Notes: generated by a model not told the origin, from the letters alone. A stretch of 64,000 nt of DNA from Cytophagales bacterium (GCA_022360055.1 JAKSDO010000214.1:1-64000), one strand, 5' to 3'; numbered from the stretch's first letter, positions 16,846-26,687 are shown. Numbers and translations: made by a program.

Positions 16846-17316
16846 TTGAAAACTTTTATTCTTGTTCTAATTTTTTGGATTGCAAATTTCTCCGGTTCAG
16901 AGCAAATATCCGTAAGAATGATCGGTGCCGACTCGCAACCAATCATTAAAGGGAAGTTAAATGGGAAAAATGCGTACTTTCTTGTAGATTCTGGCTCGGA
17001 TGCGACCATCCTAAATTTCCGGGATGTAAAGAAATACGGAATCAATTATGCAAAAATTTATTCTGATCGATATCGATTTTCAGGTCTTAACTCTGAGCAA
17101 AGCGGAGAATTTTTAATCGCTAACAATATGGACATGTATCTGAATGGCAAAAAAATGGAAGGATGCTACTGGTTACTGGATCTTTCTAAAATTGTGCGGT
17201 CCATTTCAAGCGATACAGGGATCAGGATCAACGGCATCATCGGCTCTGACATGATGAGAAAGTACGATTTTGTAATTGATTACGAGACTGAGAAAGTATA
17301 TTTTACGAGTGAATAA
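16846..17316 (+). CDS. exported retropepsin-like aspartyl protease family protein
   Basis: 156 residues starting at TTG 16846. A hydrophobic N-terminus (FILVLIFWIANFSGS) acts as signal peptide or anchor. The active-site loop is AYFLVDSGSDATIL with the catalytic aspartate at 48 in D-S-G, and the second conserved part is INGIIGSDMMRKYDFVIDY. One such domain forms half of an active site, so a homodimer is expected, as in retroviral proteases. Bacterial members of this family are mostly uncharacterised. It lies alone between the permease and the DeoR gene. Confidence 0.75.
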   Translation: MKTFILVLIFWIANFSGSEQISVRMIGADSQPIIKGKLNGKNAYFLVDSGSDATILNFRDVKKYGINYAKIYSDRYRFSGLNSEQSGEFLIANNMDMYLNGKKMEGCYWLLDLSKIVRSISSDTGIRINGIIGSDMMRKYDFVIDYETEKVYFTSE

Positions 17317-17366
17317 AGAGAACAAAAATATTAAAAGGTGATATACTCTGCCGTTTGGGTTATAAT

Positions 17367-18113
17367 ATGTTAAAGGTTGACAGACATAAGAAAATACTTG
17401 ATGAAGTAATTGCCCACAAAAGCGTGGAATCAATAAAGCTCAGTGAATTACTTGAGGTCTCGATAGATACCATACGACGGGATATCGTCGAACTGGAGCA
17501 ATCCGGCAAGCTTAAAAGAGTACGCGGGGGCGCAAGTATGGTTCCGTTTATACCCTCGAGGGAAAGGCGCGAAACGGAAACCAACAATCCGAAGCACGTC
17601 ATGGCAAAGAAGGCTATGAATTTAATTGAAGACGGCCAGACCCTGATCTTCGGGGGCGGGACAACAAATCTTCATTTGATCAGTCTTCTTCCGACGGATA
17701 TAAGGCTTACCATATTTACCAACTCTATTCCTATTGCATACAAACTGTGTGAATACCCACATGTTGACGGGGTGCTGCTCGGAGGAAATATTAATAATTT
17801 CGGCCTCACAGCTATCGGATATCAGGCAGTAGAATTCTTGAGCGAAATTTGGGCCGATTATTGCTTTTTAGGTATTTCAGGAGTACATATGGTTTTTGGT
17901 TTGACGGAAACAAATCGAAGTGAAACGATCATTCAAAAAGCCTTTATAAACTCCACGGACCACATAGTAGCCCTGGCACATTCGTCTAAGTTATCATCTC
18001 CGAAGCCGTACAAAGTTGCCGATATCGATGTTCTGGATGTTCTGGTCACCGAGCTGGAGCCGACAGATGATGTTCTGTCTCCCTTTATTGCCAAAGGGAT
18101 TAAAGTTTTGTGA
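17367..18113 (+). CDS. DeoR/GlpR-family transcriptional regulator
   Basis: 248 residues from the ATG at 17367; an in-frame TTG four codons earlier is less likely. Residues 1-55 are the winged helix (HKKILDEVIAHKSVESIKLS, then VSIDTIRRDIVELEQSGKL), followed by the family hinge RVRGGA. The C-terminal effector domain has the sugar-phosphate sensor pattern: IEDGQTLIFGGGTTNLHL, FTNSIPIAYKL, VDGVLLGGNINNFGLTAIG and a later ALAHSSKLS. Family members usually repress sugar or deoxynucleoside use in response to a phosphorylated sugar. No sugar operon is adjacent, so its target is unknown. A shared terminator follows. Confidence 0.9.
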   Translation: MLKVDRHKKILDEVIAHKSVESIKLSELLEVSIDTIRRDIVELEQSGKLKRVRGGASMVPFIPSRERRETETNNPKHVMAKKAMNLIEDGQTLIFGGGTTNLHLISLLPTDIRLTIFTNSIPIAYKLCEYPHVDGVLLGGNINNFGLTAIGYQAVEFLSEIWADYCFLGISGVHMVFGLTETNRSETIIQKAFINSTDHIVALAHSSKLSSPKPYKVADIDVLDVLVTELEPTDDVLSPFIAKGIKVL

Positions 18114-18277
18114 TTCAAGCCAAACGATTCATCCGGCTTAAAACAATCCATTGTGGCAGTATCGGACTAACACCGAGATTTTTATACACCCATAGAAGAT
18201 TTCTAAAGATAGAAGCATATTTAATCACAGATCGGCTCGCGGGCTTTCAAGCAATAGATCGTATGCGTGCGGAAAAC

Positions 18278-18316
18278 AAAAAAACCTTCCCGAACTGTGA
18301 GTTGGGAAGGTTTTTT
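18278..18316. terminator. bidirectional Rho-independent terminator
   Basis: AAAAAACCTTCCC (18279-18291) and GGGAAGGTTTTTT (18304-18316) are exact inverse copies with a 12-base loop. It lies between the converging deoR-type and secDF genes and has U-runs on both strands. Confidence 0.88.
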
Positions 18317-18360
18317 CGGCCCTTCGGGCGAAAAACTCATAATTTTTCGGGTTATGATTA
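18316..18360. repeat. short dispersed repeat, copy 1
   Basis: TCGGCCCTTCGGGCGAAAAA followed by an AT-rich stretch and TTCGGGTTA. A similar sequence lies at 57602-57640 in the same orientation. It contains a GCCC-TTC-GGGC hairpin and a CGAAAAA/TTTTTCG dyad. It directly follows the terminator and ends at the secDF stop. Confidence 0.4.
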
Positions 18361-21300
18361 ACTATCTCCTTTAGGTCCGTATTTGGATTTACCCAGATCA
18401 ATCACGGATGGGGTTGCTATAAATACGGAAGAATATGTTCCGACCAATATGCCTATAAACAGTGCGAATGAAAATCCTCGCAATACCTCACCTCCGAAAA
18501 CCAACAGAATAAAAACCACTACTAGTGTAGTGAACGATGTAATCAATGTTCTGTTCATAGTATTGTTTATGGATAGATTAAAGGTATCAATTGTTTTTTC
18601 ATGAGGCCTTATAGCCAGGTTTTCCCTTATTCGGTCAAATACAACCACGGTATCGTTGATCGAGTATCCAATGATTGTCAGCATAGCCGCAATAAATACC
18701 TGGTCAACTTCAAACGCTTTGCCAAATAATCTGGCAAACGCAAATGCTGAAATTACAACCAGCACGTCATGGAATAAGGCAAATATTGCTCCCAGGCTAA
18801 ATTGCCACTTTTTGAATCGTATCAGGATGTAAAGGAAAATAGCTATCAAGGAGAAAATGATCGATTCCAATGAAGCGCTTTTAATATCATCGGCGATGGT
18901 GGCGCCCACTTTGGAAGAGCCTGAGATTGAAAAATGCCGATCATCAACTTTTGTGTCATCCTCAATGTACGTTTGACCGGTAGCTTTTTCCAATCCGGCA
19001 ATCAGGGCCTTCTCAACGGCCTGATCGGCTTCGGAGGATTCATCTGTTACAAGGTAACTTGTTGTAACCTTTACAACATTATTGGACCCATATGTTTTTA
19101 CTTCCGTTCCGGCATCCTGGAAATCATCTGTCAGGGCGACCTTGAGTTCCGATGCGACTACGGGACTATTAAATGCCACTACATAAGACCGGCCGCCTGT
19201 GAAGTCGACACCGAAGTTCATACCACCTTGTAGGAAGATAAGTGTCAGACCAACAGTGATAAATGAAATCGAGCCGATGTAGGCAAATCTTCTCCTGGAA
19301 AGGAAATCAATATTTAAGTTCGACAGCAAATTATTTGAAAACGGAGTAGCAAAGGACACCTTACTTTTATCTCCTTTTTTGGTCATCCAGGTGATAAGAA
19401 CTCTGGTAATGAATACTGCTGAGAAAAACGAACAGGCAATACCTATCATCAGTGTGGTTGCAAACCCTTTTACGGGTCCCTGACCAAGCATGAACAGGAT
19501 GATTCCGGTTATAAAAGTTGTGACGTTTGCATCAATAATCGAACTGTAGGCTTTGCCATACCCGGTAGAAATTGCACTTAAAAGCGATGTGCCGTTTCGA
19601 ATTTCTTCCCTGATGCGCTCAAAGATCAGTACATTGGCATCAATAGACATGCCAATTGTCAACACGATACCTGCGATACCGGGCAGTGTAAGAGCGGCAT
19701 TTAGCTGGGCCAGAATTCCAAGTATAAAGAAAATATTGAACAGAAGCGCCACATTAGCTACCAAGCCGCCTTTGGAATAATAGACCACCATAAATACAAC
19801 AACGATCATCAAACCTGTGACGATGGACATTACTCCTTGCCCCTGTGCTTCCTTACCGAGCGTAGGGCCAATTACTGCTTCCTCAACAATTCTGGTTCTG
19901 GCCGGTAAGGCTCCGGCTTTGAGCACGTTTGCCAGGTCCTGGGCTTCCTCCAACGTAAAGTTACCGGTAATAATGGATTGTCCGTTCGGGATCTCGCTGT
20001 TTACGGTCGGAGCGGATTGTACGTAATCGTCAAGTGCGATTGCAATTCTTTTTCCAATGCTTTCTGCGGTGATTCGCTTCCAGGCTCTTGCGCCTACTCC
20101 GTTCATCGACATACTCACCGCTGGGGCTGTCCGTTCATCGTAGGATTGCCTTGCGTCGGTGACAACTTCGCCGGTGAGCAAGGCTTTACCTCCTCTTCCT
20201 ACGCGAATCGCATACAATGGCAGTACCTCTTCTCCGCTTCCATCTTCAAGGGTTATAGCATGTACATCCCAAAGGAATCTTATCGTAGGGGGTATAAGTC
20301 CTTTTAAGTCCCCGTTTTGTAAACGAGCGAGAATCCTGTTGATTTTCGTCGTATCCTTTAGATTTACCAATCCCTGCGGATATCGGATCATTGTAAAGAA
20401 TTCGGATATCTGTGTGTTTGTTAAAGAATCCAGGGCCGTGCTGTCCGACTTCGCACCTTCGGCCAAATCTGTTGAAGCAGAATCTTCTTCTGCACCTAAC
20501 AACGTCGACAGATCTTCCTGAGCGGTTTGAGTATTTCCCGTACCTGTACCACCGTCTGTTAATTTGGCGGCGTTAAGCCTTTCTTCATCGACCAGTTTAT
20601 TATTTACGGCAGCCAAAGGACCGGCCAGCTCCTGATCGTAAAAATTGATCACTTCCCAGAATTCAAGCTTCGCAACCCCTTGCAGCAGTTTTCGTACCCT
20701 TTCCCTGTTTTCAACCCCGGGCAACTCAATTTGAATTCTTCCGGTTCCCGGTAATTGCTGAATATTTGGTTGCGAGGTTCCGAATCGGTCTACCCTTGTT
20801 CTGAGAATGTTGAAAGAACGGTCGATCGCTTGTCTTACTTCATCTTTAATTAAATTTATGATGTCATCATTCGACGATTGAAAACTTATGTTTTTGTCTC
20901 TGTTTGCGGCATTGGCAAATATGGCAGCTAATTTTCCACCATCACTTACTTCACTATATGCCTGCAGAAAAAGATCTACGTAATCTTCCTGGCTGTTTCG
21001 CTGCAGCTCGGAGGCGAGTTTCAATGCTTCAAGAAACTGTGGATCATCATTATTTCCACTTAATCCTTTAATGATATCGACCGGAGATACTTCCAGGGTA
21101 ACATGCATTCCTCCTTGAAGGTCGAGCCCCAGGCCAAGTTCTGTCTCTTTTATATCCTTATAGGAGTATTCAATTCCAAGTAAATTATAAACCGGTTCGT
21201 TCCATACCGAGTCCAGGAATGATTGTTTTTTGGCGAAATCAACATTCCCGCCGGCATCGCTTGCATACTCTATCGCATCGCTCTGAACCGAATTTGAGAC

Positions 21301-21378
21301 AAAAGTAAATGACAAATAATACAGGCAGAGCAGTGTCACGATGATTGTCAAAAAGACAACGGTACCTTGATTTTTCAT
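18358..21378 (-). CDS. secDF: protein translocase subunit SecDF (fused SecD and SecF)
   Basis: 1006 residues. SecD and SecF form a proton-driven membrane machine that helps pull exported proteins across after SecA. The SecD half begins with a membrane span (VFLTIIVTLLCLYYLSFTFV) and LGLDLQGGMHVTLEV; it then carries the large periplasmic region and six spans ending around residue 650. The SecF half starts near residue 700 with a new span, MNFGVDFTGGRSYVVAF, and ends with a second six-span block including DTVVVFDRIREN. Fusion of the two is normal in Bacteroidota. The loop at about 275-325 is rich in Thr/Ser/Asp. It is transcribed alone. Confidence 0.96.
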   Translation of the reverse strand: MKNQGTVVFLTIIVTLLCLYYLSFTFVSNSVQSDAIEYASDAGGNVDFAKKQSFLDSVWNEPVYNLLGIEYSYKDIKETELGLGLDLQGGMHVTLEVSPVDIIKGLSGNNDDPQFLEALKLASELQRNSQEDYVDLFLQAYSEVSDGGKLAAIFANAANRDKNISFQSSNDDIINLIKDEVRQAIDRSFNILRTRVDRFGTSQPNIQQLPGTGRIQIELPGVENRERVRKLLQGVAKLEFWEVINFYDQELAGPLAAVNNKLVDEERLNAAKLTDGGTGTGNTQTAQEDLSTLLGAEEDSASTDLAEGAKSDSTALDSLTNTQISEFFTMIRYPQGLVNLKDTTKINRILARLQNGDLKGLIPPTIRFLWDVHAITLEDGSGEEVLPLYAIRVGRGGKALLTGEVVTDARQSYDERTAPAVSMSMNGVGARAWKRITAESIGKRIAIALDDYVQSAPTVNSEIPNGQSIITGNFTLEEAQDLANVLKAGALPARTRIVEEAVIGPTLGKEAQGQGVMSIVTGLMIVVVFMVVYYSKGGLVANVALLFNIFFILGILAQLNAALTLPGIAGIVLTIGMSIDANVLIFERIREEIRNGTSLLSAISTGYGKAYSSIIDANVTTFITGIILFMLGQGPVKGFATTLMIGIACSFFSAVFITRVLITWMTKKGDKSKVSFATPFSNNLLSNLNIDFLSRRRFAYIGSISFITVGLTLIFLQGGMNFGVDFTGGRSYVVAFNSPVVASELKVALTDDFQDAGTEVKTYGSNNVVKVTTSYLVTDESSEADQAVEKALIAGLEKATGQTYIEDDTKVDDRHFSISGSSKVGATIADDIKSASLESIIFSLIAIFLYILIRFKKWQFSLGAIFALFHDVLVVISAFAFARLFGKAFEVDQVFIAAMLTIIGYSINDTVVVFDRIRENLAIRPHEKTIDTFNLSINNTMNRTLITSFTTLVVVFILLVFGGEVLRGFSFALFIGILVGTYSSVFIATPSVIDLGKSKYGPKGDS

Positions 21379-21457
21379 AACTGTTTATCAAATTATTAGT
21401 TAATAAATTATCCCTTTTGAATGGTTGTAGCTTGGTTGAATGGGGAATTAAGATGAT

Positions 21458-21805
21458 CTAGGGGGCATTCGGAGATATAATGAAATGGAATAGCGTTCTG
21501 TAGTATTTTGTGAAATTCAATGCAGCTTCAAAAACGGAATGTGCTTTTGTCTCGGTGATCTCAGGAAGTGTGAATTCAAAAATGAGATCCGTATGAAATA
21601 TCAAATGCGAAACTTGAATGACCGAATTAAAAATATCTATGGATATCTCGGCATTTTTTGGAGTGGATTCCTTGTTTTCCGGTGATATGTCCGATTTAGC
21701 GGCAGTTTTCCGTTCAAGCAAATTGTTTGCATGTTCTCCGGCCGTAACAAGAGAAAATACGAAAAAAGCTAAAACGATCAATACCAATTGTTTCACAAAT
21801 TCCAT
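21458..21805 (-). CDS. small exported hypothetical protein
   Basis: 115 residues with a clear signal peptide (MEFVKQLVLIVLAFFVFSLVTAG). After a Ser/Lys/Glu-rich linker (about 30-50) the rest reads as beta-strand-like hydrophobic segments (FNSVIQVSHLIFHTDLIFEF, TKYYRTLFHFII). No known motif. It lies 79 bases upstream of secDF on the same strand and may share its transcript. I do not recognise it. Confidence 0.55.
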   Translation of the reverse strand: MEFVKQLVLIVLAFFVFSLVTAGEHANNLLERKTAAKSDISPENKESTPKNAEISIDIFNSVIQVSHLIFHTDLIFEFTLPEITETKAHSVFEAALNFTKYYRTLFHFIISPNAP

Positions 21806-21974
21806 TTTTTTTAAGATGGGCGAGCAAAGGTATAAATTAATCGTCGAATTTCAAGATGCCGAACAGTTAATTCGATTGTGTAAGCCCGGATTCCTATGAT
21901 TTTACAAGACTGGTAAAATATTCTAACTTTAATCATCCGTATTAAACTTTTTCCTTGGAAGGGAATAATTGAGA

Positions 21975-24770
21975 ATGGACAATTCATATTGCTCTTTTGC
22001 AGCTTTTTCAAATCAGACGAGAAGAAACTTCTTAAAGAATCTAAGCCTTGGTACCGGAGGGGTTTTACTGAGCCCGTCTTTTTCTTCTTGCTCGGCTGAA
22101 TATAAAAGCGATTTATACAAAAACTTTCTTGAACCGTCGGCGGAAGCAAAACCGTTTTTCAGATGGTGGTGGAACGGAAACAGGCTATCGAAAAAGGAAC
22201 TTTCCAGAGAGTTGAGATTGATGCGTGGAGCCGGAATTGGCGGCGTTGAAATAAATCCTATTCAAATGCCGGAGCAAGCTGAAGTCATGGTTGACGAAGA
22301 ATGCCGTTGGCTGAGCGATGAATGGATTGATTTTCTGCAATTTGCCATCCGGGAGGCAAATGGCCTCGGAATGGTCACAGACCTTATCGTCGGAACCGGA
22401 TGGCCCTTTGGCGGTGAATTTTTAAATCCTGAAGAGACCGCCCAGGGTTTTAAGGTAGAGGTAATTCCATTGTCCGGACCAGGTAATAAAATTATTTCAT
22501 TGCCCAGCGAAAAGGAAGGATCTCATGTGATGTCTCTGACACTTTTTCCCGTAAAGTTAAGCGGATTGAATGAGGGAATAGTAATCCCCTTCAAAAAAGA
22601 GGATACCCGCGCAGAAATACACATCCCTTCGGGGAATTATGAATTGCGTATGCTGATCCTTCGAAAAAATTTCGGAGAGGTGATGCACGGAGCGCCGGGA
22701 GGCGCAGGACCGGTTCTAGATCATTTCAATAAAAGAGCGGTTGAGAAGTATCTCAATCATATGTCTGACCGGATAAAGGAACGAACCGGCAAGGATACAT
22801 TGGAAGGAATCCGGGCACTGTTTTGTGACAGCATTGAATTAAACAGCGCTAACTGGACTACCGGGTTTGCAGCAATATTTAAAACTCGAAGAGGCTACGA
22901 CATCATGCCTTATCTTCCTCTTTTATTAAAAAAGTACCCGGATATAGACAATGAATTTGAAGACGAACTAAAACGAGCCCGTTATGATTATAGCCTGACA
23001 CTGGCCGAATTGTTTAAGGAAAGCTTTGTCGTTCCGTTTCATAATTGGTGCAATGCTAATGGCGTTTTAAGCCGGTACCAGGCGTACGGACACCCGTGGC
23101 TTTATACCGATTTGATTGAGGGTTACTCGGTCCCGAATATTCCCGAGGGAGATCAGTGGCTTTTTAACGGGGCATGGCAGCCGTACGCCGATGTCGATCA
23201 AATAAGATATGCGATATGGAACAAGTACGCTTCTTCTGCGGGGCACTTGGGCAGGAGAAAAATAATAAGTACGGAAGCCATGACCAATACATCGGGAGTT
23301 TTTAGAGCTTCGTTGAAGTACATCAAACAGGCTACCGATCTCAACCTGGCTACAGGTGTAAATCACCAGGTGTTGCACGGATATAATTACTCACCCCCTC
23401 AGGCAGGATTTCCGGGATGGGTCAGGTACGGATGTTATTTTAATGAAAAAAATCCATGGTGGCGGTATATGCCGGCATGGAGCAGGTACAGCAGCAGGTT
23501 ATCTCAAGTTTTCCAGGACGCTTCGCCTGTAAGCCAGGTAGCTATTTTAGGCCCTACACCGGATATTTGGAGTCAATACGGTCTGGATCGAAATCCGTTT
23601 AATCTGAACCCATGGTATTTACATGCCCTATGGCAGGCGCTAAACCATTTGGGGTTTTGCATCGACTATGTAAATGGCAATTTGTTAAAAACCGCGCGGC
23701 TGGAGGGCGGGAGTATCGTGATTGGATCCATGAAATATGAAGTCCTATTGTTTTGCGATGTGGAAACCATGGAGAGCGATCTGGCAAGAAAAATTGAAGA
23801 TCTTACCCATCAGGGTGCAAGAATTGTAATGATCGGCAAAAAACCCGGTCGATCGCCCAATATGATCGGGGCTCCAAAAAACGACGGGATAGTTAAGAAA
23901 TCCATTGAGAATGCCCTGAGCGCCGGAATCCAGGTGGCAGCAGCTCCTGAAGATCAATTACAGGCCGCTCCTGAACTGTTGATGAAATGGGCCGATCAAT
24001 TGATGAAGAATTCGGAGGTCTATCCTCACGTTGAATTTTCCCATCCTGGCTCACAACTTTTTCAAATTCAATATAGAAAAGAAGACGTGGAGCTATTGTT
24101 TCTTTGTAATGTAGATCGAGCCCGTAAATATGAAAGTGAACTGTCAACCGGCAGCAATATAAACCTTGCAACCAAATGGGACCCGGAGACCGGCAAAAGG
24201 CTACGGTTAAAAATCAATAAAAACGGAAGAATCGACATTTCTCTGCAACCTTTGGAATCTGTGCTGATCGTTCTGGATCCACTTGACAACCCAAAATTCC
24301 GATCTGTCCGGGAAATGGTCAAAACCCATCAAAGATTTGAAATGAGTAGTCCTTGGAAGATCACATTCCGTAGTGTTGAAGGCCGTGAAGGATCTTTGCG
24401 GTTAGCATCGCTGAAACCATTAAACAAAGTTGACGGATATGAAAATTTTGCGGGAGAAATCATTTATAATACCGAATTCCATCTGGAAAAAAGAGACTTC
24501 GAATCGCTGACCATCGACGAGGTTTATGAAACGGCAGAAGTCAAGTTGAATGGAAGGGATATCGGTTTAAGCTGGTGGGGAAACAATGTCTTCGACGTAA
24601 AGGGAAAATTGCGAAAGGGCAAAAACAGGCTTGAGATCAAAGTAACTACGCTTCTTGCCAATTATGTCGCTTCCTTAAAAGAAAATAAGACAGCACAATT
24701 CTGGACTTCAAAGTACAAAGATAAAACTCCTGTAAAATGTGGATTAGCCGGTAAAGTGACTTTGAAATAG
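21975..24770 (+). CDS. GH106-type glycoside hydrolase (predicted alpha-L-rhamnosidase), Tat-exported lipoprotein
   Basis: 931 residues from the ATG at 21975. The N-terminus carries a twin-arginine motif, QTRRNFLKNLSLGTGG, and then SFSSC, which fits a lipobox. The catalytic part starts with FFRWWWNGNRLSK and GAGIGGVEINPIQMPEQAE, then LGMVTDLIVGTGWPFGGE, as in family 106 enzymes that remove L-rhamnose from plant or algal glycans. The end (VYETAEVKLNGRDIGLSWWG, DVKGKLRKGKNRLEIKVT) is a galactose-binding-like beta sandwich. No SusC/SusD pair or other sugar gene lies beside it. Rhamnose specificity is inferred from family only. Confidence 0.82.
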   Translation: MDNSYCSFAAFSNQTRRNFLKNLSLGTGGVLLSPSFSSCSAEYKSDLYKNFLEPSAEAKPFFRWWWNGNRLSKKELSRELRLMRGAGIGGVEINPIQMPEQAEVMVDEECRWLSDEWIDFLQFAIREANGLGMVTDLIVGTGWPFGGEFLNPEETAQGFKVEVIPLSGPGNKIISLPSEKEGSHVMSLTLFPVKLSGLNEGIVIPFKKEDTRAEIHIPSGNYELRMLILRKNFGEVMHGAPGGAGPVLDHFNKRAVEKYLNHMSDRIKERTGKDTLEGIRALFCDSIELNSANWTTGFAAIFKTRRGYDIMPYLPLLLKKYPDIDNEFEDELKRARYDYSLTLAELFKESFVVPFHNWCNANGVLSRYQAYGHPWLYTDLIEGYSVPNIPEGDQWLFNGAWQPYADVDQIRYAIWNKYASSAGHLGRRKIISTEAMTNTSGVFRASLKYIKQATDLNLATGVNHQVLHGYNYSPPQAGFPGWVRYGCYFNEKNPWWRYMPAWSRYSSRLSQVFQDASPVSQVAILGPTPDIWSQYGLDRNPFNLNPWYLHALWQALNHLGFCIDYVNGNLLKTARLEGGSIVIGSMKYEVLLFCDVETMESDLARKIEDLTHQGARIVMIGKKPGRSPNMIGAPKNDGIVKKSIENALSAGIQVAAAPEDQLQAAPELLMKWADQLMKNSEVYPHVEFSHPGSQLFQIQYRKEDVELLFLCNVDRARKYESELSTGSNINLATKWDPETGKRLRLKINKNGRIDISLQPLESVLIVLDPLDNPKFRSVREMVKTHQRFEMSSPWKITFRSVEGREGSLRLASLKPLNKVDGYENFAGEIIYNTEFHLEKRDFESLTIDEVYETAEVKLNGRDIGLSWWGNNVFDVKGKLRKGKNRLEIKVTTLLANYVASLKENKTAQFWTSKYKDKTPVKCGLAGKVTLK

Positions 24771-24772
24771 AA

Positions 24773-25654
24773 TTATAAATATCTTCTGAGCACACGTTCC
24801 ACCCCCCCAAGATATGAGGTTCCAAACAAATTCACATGCACCATGTGCGGATAAATATTGTATATATCCACCCGTTCTTCAAAGCCCGATTCCAGGGGAT
24901 AGGCTTCTTCGTAGGCCTTGTAAAATTCATTGCCGAATCCTCCGAACATTTGTGAAAATGCCAATTCTATTTCGCGATGACCATAATATACGGCAGGATC
25001 TATCAGGCAAACCCTGCCGTCGTTTCCTACCATCGCATTACCACTCCACATATCCCCATGAAGTAAAGCGGGCCGGTCGACAGGTAATAATCCGGGAAGT
25101 AAATCATAAAATCTCCTGTATCGGTCGACTAAATGATCAGACACCAGGGCATTTTTTATTGCCAGCTTCAATTGATATTCAAGGCGTTGACGGATGAAAA
25201 AATCGATCCAATCATCACTTGTTGCATTTGGCTGTGGCAATTTCCCAATATAGTTGTCATAGTCCAACCCATATTTTCTCGCGGAATTATTTTTATGCAT
25301 TGCTGCCAGCGACTGTCCGTAGTCCTCCCAATAGTTGCGGGCGGGAGGAGCGCTCTCGATATCTTCCAGCAGCAAATAGTGCTTCCCTTCGATCTTCCCA
25401 AAAGCAATTACCTCCGGGATCTTTATGGTTCCTGCCTCGGCCAGCAGCTTCAATCCTTCCGCTTCTTTTTGAAACATATCCTCGGGAATTCCGCTTTGCC
25501 ATTTTAAAAAATAATCGCCCCGGGAAGTGCGTAACTTTACGGCGTTATTGATGCACCCTCCGGACTTAAATTGCGTGCCATTTATTTTTAGCGATTTGCC
25601 AAAAGCCGCTTCAAAAATTGCTTCAAAGAACTTATCTCCTGATGATCCAGACAT
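24773..25654 (-). CDS. fructosamine kinase family protein
   Basis: 293 residues with an aminoglycoside-phosphotransferase-like kinase fold. The N-lobe has INNAVKLRTSRGDYFLKW with the ATP-binding lysine and LLLEDIESAPP at the hinge. The catalytic loop is ALLHGDMWSGNAMV and the metal-binding segment is RVCLIDPAVYYGHREIELA. Family members phosphorylate sugars attached to lysine (fructosamine or ribulosamine) so that the adduct falls off, repairing glycated proteins. It converges on the GH106 gene with two bases between the stops. Confidence 0.92.
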   Translation of the reverse strand: MSGSSGDKFFEAIFEAAFGKSLKINGTQFKSGGCINNAVKLRTSRGDYFLKWQSGIPEDMFQKEAEGLKLLAEAGTIKIPEVIAFGKIEGKHYLLLEDIESAPPARNYWEDYGQSLAAMHKNNSARKYGLDYDNYIGKLPQPNATSDDWIDFFIRQRLEYQLKLAIKNALVSDHLVDRYRRFYDLLPGLLPVDRPALLHGDMWSGNAMVGNDGRVCLIDPAVYYGHREIELAFSQMFGGFGNEFYKAYEEAYPLESGFEERVDIYNIYPHMVHVNLFGTSYLGGVERVLRRYL

Positions 25655-26049
25655 TTTGATGATTTATAAAATGTAAACTTCAATATTTAAATGTGAATAT
25701 AACATTGATTAATGTGTGGCAAGTTATTTTCCAATTGAAGATTAACGGCCCCGGTGAATGATGTACCTAAAGCATCTCTACCTGATCGTCGCTCCAAGAT
25801 TCTCAGATCATGCAGCGATTGCCTTCCGTTAATCCTCGACTTTTCACATCATTTTTCCTCCCATGATCTGTATTTGACCTTTCCCGATTTCTTGCAGTGC
25901 CGTCAATCTTTCAATTAATCTTCGACAAAAAGTTCCTGAGGCAGATCCTGAAAGTTGCCATGAATTGTACCCTCTCCGCCGGCCTTTCATTTAACATAAA
26001 CAATATACGAAAACCGGTATTTTGGATGCGCCGAATATTGTTTACGACA
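25655..26049. other. 395-base intergenic region, no gene seen
   Basis: Lies upstream of the fructosamine kinase start and downstream of the phosphatase stop. Short frames on both strands are interrupted. A reverse-strand frame at about 25911-26010 reads MLNERPAERVQFMATFRICL but has no support as a gene. No terminator or strong dyad was found. Confidence 0.4.
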
Positions 26050-26538
26050 TTAAAAATCATGATTCTTTTTGATTGTTTCAAGCAAATTCTCGCAGCTTCT
26101 ATCGAGTAGTTCGAAAACATACGAAAATCCGTCTTCGCCTCCGTAATACGGATCCGGCACATCCTGTCCTTTGCCGATATCATCGAAGTCTCTCATCAAA
26201 AAGAGTTGAGCCGCTCCATTTGTCGAACTATTTTTCAACCGCTTTAAATCCGCGTAATTGGAGCTGTCCATCGCAAGGATATAATCAAACTCATTAAAAT
26301 CTTCGCTTACCGCTTTCCTCCCGTAACTATCCAGGAAAATTCCATTTCGTTCAGCAATTTCAACAGACCTTGGATCCGGGCTTTCACCGATGTGCCATCC
26401 GGAAGTCCCGGCAGATTCGACATGTATTTTATCTCCCAATCCATCCCTGGTTACCTTGTATTTGAATATGCCTTCTGCTAATGGAGATCTGCAAATATTA
26501 CCTAAACAAACAAATAATACTTTAATCATACCGCTCAT
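26050..26538 (-). CDS. low-molecular-weight protein tyrosine phosphatase
   Basis: 162 residues. The phosphate-binding loop is VCLGNICRSP, with the nucleophilic cysteine at 11 and arginine at 17 (C-x5-R). ESAGTSGWHIGESPDPRSVEIAERNGI (in blocks) follows as in the family, and the general-acid aspartate is in VPDPYYGG near residue 130. Such enzymes remove phosphate from tyrosine, often counteracting bacterial tyrosine kinases of capsule synthesis, or act on small substrates. No kinase or polysaccharide gene is adjacent. The methionine at residue 4 is an alternative start. Confidence 0.94.
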   Translation of the reverse strand: MSGMIKVLFVCLGNICRSPLAEGIFKYKVTRDGLGDKIHVESAGTSGWHIGESPDPRSVEIAERNGIFLDSYGRKAVSEDFNEFDYILAMDSSNYADLKRLKNSSTNGAAQLFLMRDFDDIGKGQDVPDPYYGGEDGFSYVFELLDRSCENLLETIKKNHDF

Positions 26539-26687
26539 AAATATAAATATTCCAACAAAAAAATTAATTATTTAAATAAGATAGCCATTTATCTTAAAAA
26601 AGTTATATCCGGTGGTTACCAAATAATTTACAATAGTATAAAAAATTACATAACACAAATTTATTCATACACCTGTTTAACATTTAG

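Noticed and set aside
25911..26183. 90-codon frame on the minus strand
   Set aside because: It overlaps the end of the tyrosine phosphatase gene in another frame and has no features of its own.
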